A stretch of DNA of 64,000 nt. Origin: Anaerolineae bacterium. Lineage in GTDB: Bacteria > Chloroflexota > Anaerolineae > Aggregatilineales > JAFGMM01. Below the pieces are notes generated by a model. It had not been told where the DNA came from. It saw only the letters and a list, made by a program, of their open reading frames with translations, and searched no databases. Shown in pieces: positions 16,786 through 24,626 of the stretch. The position numbers and the translations under genes were made by a program. Numbering within the stretch: position 1 is the first letter of the stretch; each line of letters opens with the position of its first letter. The stretch covers positions 248,001 through 312,000 of the forward strand of contig JAOSJO010000001.1 of assembly GCA_027494055.1 (NCBI GenBank). The letters are read 5' to 3'.

Positions 16786-18942
16786 TCACGCGCTCACGGG
16801 CAGCCAGATGACGAAGGTCGTCCCTTTCCCCGGCACACCCTCGCTGATGACCTCTATCTTCCCGCGATGGCGCTCGACGATCTCCCTGGCGATTGCCAGA
16901 CCCAGGCCCGTACCCGGCGTGTTGGTCTCGTGCGCCGCGTCGCCACGGAAGAAGCGGTCGAAAATGTGCCGCTGTTCCTCAACAGAGATGCCCGGCCCGG
17001 TATCGCCCACGGCAAGCGTGATCCAACGAGCTTCGTCGCGCCAGCGCGTCTGCGTGCTGACAAAGACCTTGCCCCCTTTGGAGGTGTAGTTGAACGCATT
17101 GGTCAGCAACACGCCCAGGGCCTGCCCAAGCAGGCTCGGGTCCCCCTGGACATCGGGCAGGTCGGGGTCGCCGCTGAAGGAGAGAATCAGCCCGCGGCTC
17201 TCGGCCAGCAGGGTCCGGTCGGTGACGTACTGTACAGCCAGGTCGTTGAGGTTGATCGGCGTGCGCTTCAGCGCCACGCGCCCCTGGTCCAGGCGCGAGA
17301 GGAGCAGCAGGTCCTCCACGATGTTCGACAGCCGCGCCGTCTCCCGCTTCAGGTGCGCCATGTACGTGACGCCCTTGCCCGGATTGCGCTCCAGCAGGTC
17401 GTGGTACAGCTTGATGTTGGCGATGGGCGTGCGCAACTCGTGCGAGACGTTGGACACGAAGGCGTCCTTCATGCGCGTGACCTCTTTCAGCGCGCTGATG
17501 TCCTGCAGGCTGCACACCAGCCCGGTGAGGACGCCATCCTCCACCACGGGCGCGAGGGCGATGTTGGCGTCGAAGGTTGCGCCGTCCTTGCGCTGGGCAG
17601 TTGCCTCCAGGCGGTGCGTCGTCCCCTGGTTCAGAGCGCCAAGCAAGGCTTCTTGCAGGTCGTCGGAACTGGACCGGTCCATCAGGTCGAGGAGGGGCCG
17701 GCCGATCAGCTCCTCCGGCTCGAAGCCAGACAACTCGTGGACGGCTCTGTTGGTGGCCTCTATCGAGCCGTTGGTCCTGACGAAGAGGATGGCATCAGGG
17801 CTGTTGTTGATGATCGTCTCCACGCTTTCTTTGAGTCGGCGCAGCTCGGCGGTGCGCGCTTCCACCATCTGTTCCAGGTTCTGGCTGGCGATTTCCAGCT
17901 CCCGGTACAGGCGCGCGTTCTCTATCGAGACGGCGGCCTGGTCGGCGAAGGCGCGCAAGGCCTCAACATCCGTTTCCGCGAAGGCGTTCGGCCTCGTGCT
18001 GTCCAGGCTGAGGAAGCCGATAAGGTCCGACCGGCCCCGAATCGGCGCGCCCGCATACGAACGAATGTAGATCGGCGCGCCGGCATACGAGCGAATCCAA
18101 AGCTCGTCATCGACATCGACCCAGCCCTCGAAACTTCGCACGTCCGGGATGACCACCGGCTGCCCGGTTTCGGTCATGTGGCGCAGCGTCGGCGTTTGCG
18201 CGACCGGAAAGCACAGGCCGGAGGTATCGACATCTTGCGTGATGTAGCCATGCTCGCGCACGACGAAGGCGACGCCGCCTTCCACAAACATGATGTTGGC
18301 CGCGTCGTGCGGCACGACCCGCGCCGCATTGGTGAGGATGCGGTCCAGGACTTCGTTCAGGTCAAGGGTGCTGTTGAGCGCGGCGGCAGAGTCGCGCAGG
18401 GCCTCGGCGAGCACCCGGTGTTCGCGCTCCGATTCGTACAGGTCTTCGAGTTCGCGCTGGAGCGCCGCGCGGATGTGCTCCTGTTCCGCCACGATGATGG
18501 CCTCGCGCGCATCGACGAAGCTCTCCACCAGGGCAGCGGCGTATTCATCGAGCGCGGCGAGCGCCTCCTGGAACCGGTCGCCGTCGAGTTGCGCCTGGCA
18601 GAACTGCCTCAGCGCCGCGCACATCCGGAGCATGGCCGACGTCCCCAGGCCTTGCTCGGCGCGCTGCGCGCCCTGGGCCTTGACGGCAGCGACGTTCCCA
18701 TCGGCAAGAAAGGCGAGGAAGGCGTCGGCCTCGGCAGCCGCGATCCGCCTCAGGTGCGCGGGGCGCGCGGCGGCCCGGCTGGCAGACGACGACGCTTGCA
18801 GGGTCTCATACAGCCGTTCCACCAACGCTTCACGGTTAGCGCTCAGGGGCACGCCGGCATCTTTTTGTGGCAAAGCTTCGCTCTTGTGATCTCGCCCTAT
18901 CGCTAGGGCGGTGGTCGCAGGTCTGGCCGGCATAGGGCACAT
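16786..18942 (-). CDS. Sensor histidine kinase (RsbRD-like N-terminus, GAF, PAS, HisKA, HATPase)
   Basis: About 718 residues from the ATG at 18942; the frame is open to 19206 and the exact start is uncertain. Domains in order: a helical N-terminal region resembling the RsbRD/globin-like sensor domain (about 30-155), a GAF domain (about 190-345), a short coiled coil, a PAS domain (SPDAILFVRTNGSIEATNRAV, about 370-480), the dimerisation/phosphoacceptor helix VSHELRTPIANI with His501, and an ATPase domain with GDTGPGIS and TNTPGTGLGLAIA. There is no membrane segment, so it is a cytoplasmic sensor. A 30-base tandem duplication (18041-18100) repeats IRSYAGAPI in the GAF domain. It is divergent from another histidine kinase, and no response regulator is adjacent. 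Confidence 0.85.
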   Translation of the reverse strand: MCPMPARPATTALAIGRDHKSEALPQKDAGVPLSANREALVERLYETLQASSSASRAAARPAHLRRIAAAEADAFLAFLADGNVAAVKAQGAQRAEQGLGTSAMLRMCAALRQFCQAQLDGDRFQEALAALDEYAAALVESFVDAREAIIVAEQEHIRAALQRELEDLYESEREHRVLAEALRDSAAALNSTLDLNEVLDRILTNAARVVPHDAANIMFVEGGVAFVVREHGYITQDVDTSGLCFPVAQTPTLRHMTETGQPVVIPDVRSFEGWVDVDDELWIRSYAGAPIYIRSYAGAPIRGRSDLIGFLSLDSTRPNAFAETDVEALRAFADQAAVSIENARLYRELEIASQNLEQMVEARTAELRRLKESVETIINNSPDAILFVRTNGSIEATNRAVHELSGFEPEELIGRPLLDLMDRSSSDDLQEALLGALNQGTTHRLEATAQRKDGATFDANIALAPVVEDGVLTGLVCSLQDISALKEVTRMKDAFVSNVSHELRTPIANIKLYHDLLERNPGKGVTYMAHLKRETARLSNIVEDLLLLSRLDQGRVALKRTPINLNDLAVQYVTDRTLLAESRGLILSFSGDPDLPDVQGDPSLLGQALGVLLTNAFNYTSKGGKVFVSTQTRWRDEARWITLAVGDTGPGISVEEQRHIFDRFFRGDAAHETNTPGTGLGLAIAREIVERHRGKIEVISEGVPGKGTTFVIWLPVSA

Positions 18943-19308
18943 TTGCACCGACGATGGTCTTTCCGGTCTTGATCTGCATTTCGTTTCTCTGGACGTAGTT
19001 TCGCATATCACAGGGCACTGTGCAAGCTGAATTTGCGTCTCGCGCCGCCCGCCCGCGCCTGGTATTGCGCCGGGGGAGGGCCAATGCACACGCGGTTTCC
19101 CAGAAAAGCGGCCCCGTAGCCGGTTGAGCAGTGAAGAATTGAAGCGCGAATAACGCCAATAACGCGAATGCAGACGAAAGCGACGGGCGGCCAGCGTGGG
19201 AGTCACAAACCATATTCAGATTAAATTCATAGTCATCAATTATCAGCCAATAATGTAAAGGGTTATAATGAGGGTGTGCTTCCGCGCCTGCGCTAAGGGA
19301 GGCTGCCT
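18943..19308. promoter_or_regulatory. Divergent promoter region between two histidine kinase genes
   Basis: This 366-base gap holds an AT-rich core (19205-19270). On the plus strand TATAAT occurs at 19264-19269, 40 bases before the kinase start, but no good -35 box lies 17 bases upstream. On the minus strand only weak boxes are seen. An ATG at 18979 (minus) opens a 47-codon frame overlapping the kinase start in another frame; it could be a leader peptide or evidence that the kinase N-terminus is misread. Confidence 0.4.
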
Positions 19309-22300
19309 TTGACGAGCCTGTGGGACCCCCCGGCAATCGCGCCGCGTCCCATGATGCGCGCACCGCTCGGTCCTGGGGCTACGAGCGTGAGCGGTCGTTT
19401 CCTGCAAGCGGCAAAGGAGACGCTCGAAAGTCTGGTCGCGGATCATGTGCGCACGGCGCATCCCGCAGCGCGCGACGAGGACGTGCGCGCCGCGCAGGCC
19501 GAGGCGGTTGCCGTCTGGCTGCGGCTGCTGCGTGAGTCGGTCGGCGGTGGTTCCGCGCTCCCGGAGGGGGATGGCCTCTTCGAAGGCGGGTGGCGCTGTT
19601 CCTACCAGTTGGCTTTCCTCGCCTACGAATACGGCCAGCGTCTCAGCCGGGCGCCAGATTTCGCCGCGCGCGCCATGGTGCGGGTCCTCGCGCAAGCCCT
19701 GGAGGAAACGGTAGCGCGCATGACCGTGCAGCAGGCGTATGCCCTGCTGCCCTGGCTGCTCCACCCGCATTTGCGCACCAACCTGCGCGTGACGCCGCTG
19801 ACCGGCGACTGTGCCATTGCCGAGTGGCGCGCCGACGCCGAAATGGCCGCCCTCCCGCCTGAAGATCGCCAGCCCTACCTGGATATGTACCGGGAGATGT
19901 TTGCCCGGCTGCTGCAGGAGCTGCCCTGCCTGACGCGGCGGCTGCCCCCCGCCGAAGTCCAGGATGAAGCGGCGACGCCCGACGGCGGGCCAGGGTTCCG
20001 CTGGCGGGTGACGTGGCGCGAGCCGGCGCGCCTGCCGGCTGCCTTGATCGGCGGCGCGGTGGGGTCGGCGGGGCTGGCGCTTCTGGCGGTTGGCGTCCCG
20101 GCTCTCAGCTTCCTGTCGTGGGTCGCGCTGTTGCCTGTGGCGGCGGGCGTCTTTGTCGAGTGGGCGGCGCGCCAGCGGCAGGCGCGCGCCGCGATGGCGT
20201 CGTTGTTGCGCGATACGCGCATCGAAGTCGCCCCCGCGCCCTTCCCGGCGGCTGACGCGACGAGCGCGGAGCTTCAGCGCCAGGTGGACAGTCTGAAGCT
20301 GACACATGACTTCGCGCTCTCGCTCGGCGGCACGCTGGACCGCCCGACGCTGATGGCCCGGATGTTGGCGCTGCTGACCGAGCAACTGCGCTTCGACCGG
20401 GCGCTTCTGCTGCTGGTGGATGAGAAACGTGACGCGCTCGTCTATGGCGAGGCGAGCCACGTCGCCCCATCGCCTGAGCTTCAGGTCCGGCTGGAGAACC
20501 TGCAACTGCCGCTCGATACGGAATCCGCGACGCATGACGACCTGTCCCTGATCGATGCGTGGAAGCGTGGCGAGCGCACGCGCATCACGCTCGATGGCGC
20601 GCACCCGGCTGCGGGCCAGCTTGGCTGGATGCTCAACAGCCTTGAGGTCGCCACCTGCCTCGCCGCGCCGCTCTTCGCGGGCGACCGGCTGGTCGGCGTG
20701 GTGATCGTGGACAACCGGTTCACTGGCGAGCCGATCACCGACGAGGACGAGCGGCTGCTTTCTGCAGTGAGCACGAGCATGGCGATGGCGCTGGAGAACG
20801 CCCGCCTCTACAGCCTGACCGACGAGCAGTTGAGCGCCCGTATTGCCGAACTGCGCGTCCAGCAGCAGATCGACCGCGAGTTGAACGCCTCGCTGCAATT
20901 GGACCGGGTGCTGACCCTGACAATCGACTGGGCGCTGCGGTTCACCAACGCCGCCGCCGGCTCCATTGCCCTCTACAACGCGGACGACGACGCGCTCCGC
21001 TTCGTCGCCGGGTATGGCTACGGCTCCGACTTCGAAGCGCGCCGGCTGGCCCCGGTCGCGCCGGAGGCTGCCGGCGTGACCGGTCGCGTCGTGCGGACCG
21101 GGCAGATGCAGATTGTCCCGGACACTGCCGAGGACCCGGACTGCGTGGAGATGGCGCCCAATGTCAGGTCGCTGGTTGCGGTGCCGGTGGTGCTGGAACA
21201 CCGCGTGGTGGGCGTGCTGACACTGGAGAGCACCCGGACGGCGGCGTTCCGAGAGGAGCAGATCGAGTTTGCGGAGCGCCTCGCGGACCGCGCGGCGGTG
21301 GCGATTGAGAACACGCGCCTCTTCGACGAGACCCGGCGCGAGCGCGAGAAGCTCTCGACCATTCTCGGCAGCACCGCCGACGGCGTGGTCGTGGTCGGTA
21401 TCGACGGGCGGCTGGAGATGGTGAACGTGGCGGCGCGGTCGATCTTCCGGCTCGACCCGAAGATGTGGTACCGGGGCATGTTGCTCGCCGACGTGTTCGC
21501 CGAAACACCTTTCCTCGCCCTGTACAACCGCGCTGTGGAGTGGGGGCGCTCCGTGATCGACGAGATCGAACTGCCCGACGCGCGCACATATCACGTGCGC
21601 ATTGCGCCCGTCCAGAACGTCGGCTGGGTTGCGGTGATCCAGGACGTGACGCACTTTAAAGAGATGGATCGCCTCAAGTCAGAGCTGGTCACCACGGTGT
21701 CCCACGACCTGAAGAACCCGCTTAACGTGTTGGGCGGCTACGTCGAGTTGATCGAGATGCGCGGCATCGCCGACGAGAAGATGGCGCACTACCTGAATAT
21801 GATCCGCCGCTCCATCGTCCACATGCGCCAACTCATCGACGACCTGCTCGATATGGCGCGCATCGAGTCGGGCATCGACCTGGAGTTTGACGCGGTGGAT
21901 ATCCGGCACGTGCTTGGCGAGGTGATCGAGGCGTTCCAGAGCGTGGCGGCCGGCAAGGACATCACCGTTTCGATTGAGGTCGCGAACGGCGTCCCGCCGG
22001 TGCGCGCCGACCGCACCCGGCTGCGGCAGGTGCTCGCGAACCTGCTTGGCAACGCGCTCAAGTACACGCCGCGCGAAGGGGCGGTGCGCCTCGTCGCCGA
22101 ACCGCGGGACGAGTTCGTGCTCGTCTCGGTCATCGACAACGGGATGGGCATCGCGCCCGAAGACCAGGCGAAGGTGTTTAGCCGCTTCTACCGCGTGCGC
22201 CGGCCCGAGACGGACGGCATCGAGGGGACGGGGCTGGGTCTGGCGATTGTCAAGAGCCTGGTCGAGCTGCACGGCGGCGAGGTCAGCCTGGAGAGCCAGC

Positions 22301-22377
22301 TCGCTGAGGGCACCGCCTTCCACATCACCATACCGCGTGCGGACGTGGCGGTGGAGACGAAGCCCCAGGAGGCCTAA
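19309..22377 (+). CDS. Membrane-associated sensor histidine kinase with two GAF domains and a PAS domain
   Basis: 1022 residues from the TTG at 19309, which follows GGGAGG. Domains: a unique helical N-terminal region (about 20-225), two transmembrane helices (about 240-290, LPAALIGGAVGSAGLALLAV and following), GAF 1 (about 325-500), GAF 2 (about 525-680), PAS (about 690-780), HisKA with VSHDLKNPLNV (His799), and HATPase (DNGMGIAPED, GIEGTGLGLAIVKS). It probably senses small ligands or redox state and phosphorylates a response regulator encoded elsewhere. It is divergent from the kinase at 16786-18942 and converges on KDPG aldolase with only 20 bases between. The substrate regulator is unknown. 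Confidence 0.85.
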   Translation: MTSLWDPPAIAPRPMMRAPLGPGATSVSGRFLQAAKETLESLVADHVRTAHPAARDEDVRAAQAEAVAVWLRLLRESVGGGSALPEGDGLFEGGWRCSYQLAFLAYEYGQRLSRAPDFAARAMVRVLAQALEETVARMTVQQAYALLPWLLHPHLRTNLRVTPLTGDCAIAEWRADAEMAALPPEDRQPYLDMYREMFARLLQELPCLTRRLPPAEVQDEAATPDGGPGFRWRVTWREPARLPAALIGGAVGSAGLALLAVGVPALSFLSWVALLPVAAGVFVEWAARQRQARAAMASLLRDTRIEVAPAPFPAADATSAELQRQVDSLKLTHDFALSLGGTLDRPTLMARMLALLTEQLRFDRALLLLVDEKRDALVYGEASHVAPSPELQVRLENLQLPLDTESATHDDLSLIDAWKRGERTRITLDGAHPAAGQLGWMLNSLEVATCLAAPLFAGDRLVGVVIVDNRFTGEPITDEDERLLSAVSTSMAMALENARLYSLTDEQLSARIAELRVQQQIDRELNASLQLDRVLTLTIDWALRFTNAAAGSIALYNADDDALRFVAGYGYGSDFEARRLAPVAPEAAGVTGRVVRTGQMQIVPDTAEDPDCVEMAPNVRSLVAVPVVLEHRVVGVLTLESTRTAAFREEQIEFAERLADRAAVAIENTRLFDETRREREKLSTILGSTADGVVVVGIDGRLEMVNVAARSIFRLDPKMWYRGMLLADVFAETPFLALYNRAVEWGRSVIDEIELPDARTYHVRIAPVQNVGWVAVIQDVTHFKEMDRLKSELVTTVSHDLKNPLNVLGGYVELIEMRGIADEKMAHYLNMIRRSIVHMRQLIDDLLDMARIESGIDLEFDAVDIRHVLGEVIEAFQSVAAGKDITVSIEVANGVPPVRADRTRLRQVLANLLGNALKYTPREGAVRLVAEPRDEFVLVSVIDNGMGIAPEDQAKVFSRFYRVRRPETDGIEGTGLGLAIVKSLVELHGGEVSLESQLAEGTAFHITIPRADVAVETKPQEA

Positions 22378-22397
22378 GCGCCGGCCCCGGCCCTGCG

Positions 22398-23093
22398 CTA
22401 GACGCGCTTCGTGGGGGCTGCGCCGCTGCGCGCCTCCTGAATCCAGGTCAGCACGCGGCGCACGTTGTCGGCGATGGCGTCCCAATCGCCCGCCGCGACC
22501 CAGTCCTTGCGAATCAACCGGCTCCCCATGCCCAGGCATGACGCGCCCGCCTTGATCCACGCTTTGATGCTGTCCTCGGTGGCGTCCACGCCGCCCGTGG
22601 GCATGATGCGCGTCCAGGGGCAGGGCGCAAGCAGCGCCTTGACGAACCCCGGCCCGCCGACACTGTCGCCCGGAAAGATTTTGCAGATTTCCACGCCCAT
22701 TTCCTCGGCGTTGGTGATTTCGGTGGGCGTGGCCGTGCCGGGCATGTAGGCGACCTTGCGGCGGTTGCACACGCGCGCCACTTCCGGGTTCAGGTTGGGG
22801 CCAACGATGAAGTTGGCGCTGCTCGCCAGATACATCGAGGCGGTGGGCGCGTCCACGACCGAGCCGACGCCGAGGATCATGGCCGGCATTTCCGCCGCGC
22901 AGTACTGCGCGAGGTCGGTAAAGACCTGGAAGGCGAAGTCTCCCCGGTTGGTGAACTCCAACACCCGCGCGCCGCCGGCGTGAACCGCTTTGGCGACCTG
23001 CTTGGCGACCTCGGCGTCTGCGTGGTAGAAGATCGGCACCAGGCCGCTATCGATGACGGCGTTGAGCACTTCGAGGCGGGTAAAACGTGCCAT
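22398..23093 (-). CDS. eda: 2-dehydro-3-deoxyphosphogluconate (KDPG) aldolase family protein
   Basis: A 231-residue class I aldolase. The ATG at 23093 follows AAGGAG; the open frame extends further upstream but without a site. The KDPG/KHG aldolase signatures are present: LVPIFYHADAEVAKQVAKAV near the start, the Glu of RVLEFTNRGD, GVGSVVDAPTASMYLASSANFIVGPNLN, and the Schiff-base Lys in ICKIFPGDSVGG (about residue 140), then MPTGGVDATEDSIKAWI. The enzyme cleaves 6-phospho-2-keto-3-deoxy sugar acids to pyruvate and a triose phosphate. The IFY in place of the usual VIR near the N-terminus suggests a substrate other than plain KDPG. An MFS transporter lies upstream on the same strand. Confidence 0.85.
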   Translation of the reverse strand: MARFTRLEVLNAVIDSGLVPIFYHADAEVAKQVAKAVHAGGARVLEFTNRGDFAFQVFTDLAQYCAAEMPAMILGVGSVVDAPTASMYLASSANFIVGPNLNPEVARVCNRRKVAYMPGTATPTEITNAEEMGVEICKIFPGDSVGGPGFVKALLAPCPWTRIMPTGGVDATEDSIKAWIKAGASCLGMGSRLIRKDWVAAGDWDAIADNVRRVLTWIQEARSGAAPTKRV

Positions 23094-23274
23094 GTCGATC
23101 ACTCCTTCGCGATGACGATGAATCCGCGCTGGCGCAAAGCCCGGCATCTGCCCCAGATTATACGCGCTGTGCGCCGGATGGGGGCCACGACCGGGCCGGC
23201 TGGCCTGAAGTTTAACGAGAAATTCACGAAAGGCCAGGGGGCCGGCGGCGCGAGCGGGCCGGCCAGCCCCACCC

Positions 23275-24569
23275 TCAGCGCGCTGAGGGGTCGTGCAGGC
23301 TGCGCAGCCGCCACAGGCCAAATACCATCGGCGCGAGCATGAGCAGGAAGAACGCCTGATAGCCGACCACGTCCACCACCACGCCCATCACGGACGCGGC
23401 CATTACCACCACGCCCATCAGGGTGTTGGCGAAGCCGATGTAGAGGGCCGGTGGGCCTCCGGGGCGATGTTGATGTTGAACGCCGCCAGCGCGATGTTGA
23501 CCATCGAGTCGCGCAGGCCGATGATAGCGAACACGCCCAGGAAATAGACGCCCGCCGCGTCGCCGCTGAGGTTGAGCGGCCCCGCCAGGACGACCAGCAG
23601 CAGCGTGAGCATCCCCAGCCCCGCCCCCAGGCGAATCAGGCGGCGGTTGCCCCACCGGTAGCTGATCCACCCGGAGCCGGCCGTGCTCATCAGGGTGGCG
23701 AACGCGATCACGGCGGGGTAGATCGCCAGCGTGGTCACGGGCACGTCGAAGACCTGCTTGGCGTACACGGTGACGAAGGGCGTGGTGACAAGGATCAGCA
23801 GCAGCGCCACGCGCGCCTGCAGGTAGGCCCTGTAGTTGGCGTCTTCGCGCCAGATGCGCAGCGCCTTTTTGACTTGGCCGACCGGGCCGCTGCGCCCGGC
23901 GCGCGGCGCGACGGGCGGCTCGTCCACGATGAGCCAGATCATCAACGCCACGACCGCGATTGCCGCCGCCAGCCCGAACAGCAGCCCGAAGTTGTGCGGA
24001 AATGGGTAGGGCGACGCCGGGTCGAGCAGGGCGCGCACCACCGCGCCGCCGCCAATCGCCAGCAGCCCGCCCAGCCCGATGCGCCAGCTAAAGAACAGCC
24101 CCCGGCGGGCCGGATCGATGACCTTGCCCACCATATCCATGAACGGCAGCCCGCCCACGCCGCCGGCCAGCCCTTCGACCGAGATGAGGATGTAGAACGC
24201 GATGAGCAGCGCCGCCGGCTCTGAGATGGTGAAGACCGCGATGACGAGCAGCAGCCGCGATACAGAGCGCACGAGGGTGGCGATGCGGTACACCGGCCTG
24301 GAGAGCGGCTGGCTCTGGATGTAGCCGGACACAAACAGTTGCGGCAGAAGCCACGCCGCCGTCGAGATCATCCCAATCAGGCCCAGGAGAAAGGTCGAGT
24401 CGGTGAAGTGCGAGACGAAGACCACCAGCACCACCGACGGGTCGGTCAGCGAGCTGACCAGGTTGAACATCGCGCCGTTCGCGACCCCGGCGGCGAAATT
24501 GCGGTGTGCGCGCGGGATGAGTGGCCGGTGGCGTAACGTAGCAAAAGTTGATATGAAGCTGGCTCTCAT
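23275..24569 (-). CDS. MFS transporter, one frameshift
   Basis: A major facilitator of about 431 residues with twelve hydrophobic segments. The N-terminal half begins ANGAMFNLVSSLTDPSVVLVVFV; a central cytoplasmic loop (DEPPVAPRAGRSGPVGQVKKAL) precedes the second six helices. The frame breaks at 23445-23449 on the plus strand: restoring one base to the GGG run joins FNINIAPEAHRP to LYIGFANTLMGVVVMAAS, giving the last two helices. The break is probably an indel error. It lies between the hydrolase fusion gene (58 bases upstream) and KDPG aldolase on one strand, suggesting import of a sugar acid, but the substrate is not readable from sequence. Confidence 0.8.
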
Positions 24570-24626
24570 GCGGTTCTACAGGGGCGTAGCGCACCCCTGA
24601 GCAAAAGTAACAAGTATCGGCGAGAC

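Noticed and set aside
16732..18906. A 724-codon plus-strand frame opposite the first histidine kinase
   Set aside because: Antisense shadow; the minus strand encodes an unmistakable histidine kinase with all motifs.
18836..18979. 47-codon minus-strand frame starting MQIKTGKTIVGANVPYAG as a separate gene
   Set aside because: It has no ribosome-binding site and overlaps the start of the histidine kinase in another frame; it may reflect an uncertain kinase start, so I kept it only as a note.
19243..21654. An 803-codon minus-strand frame opposite the second histidine kinase
   Set aside because: Antisense shadow of GAF and PAS domains; no protein-like pattern.
24579..24599. Short inverted repeat CAGGGG...CCCCTG upstream of the MFS gene as an operator
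   Set aside because: Only six paired bases with a long loop; such matches are common by chance in this composition.
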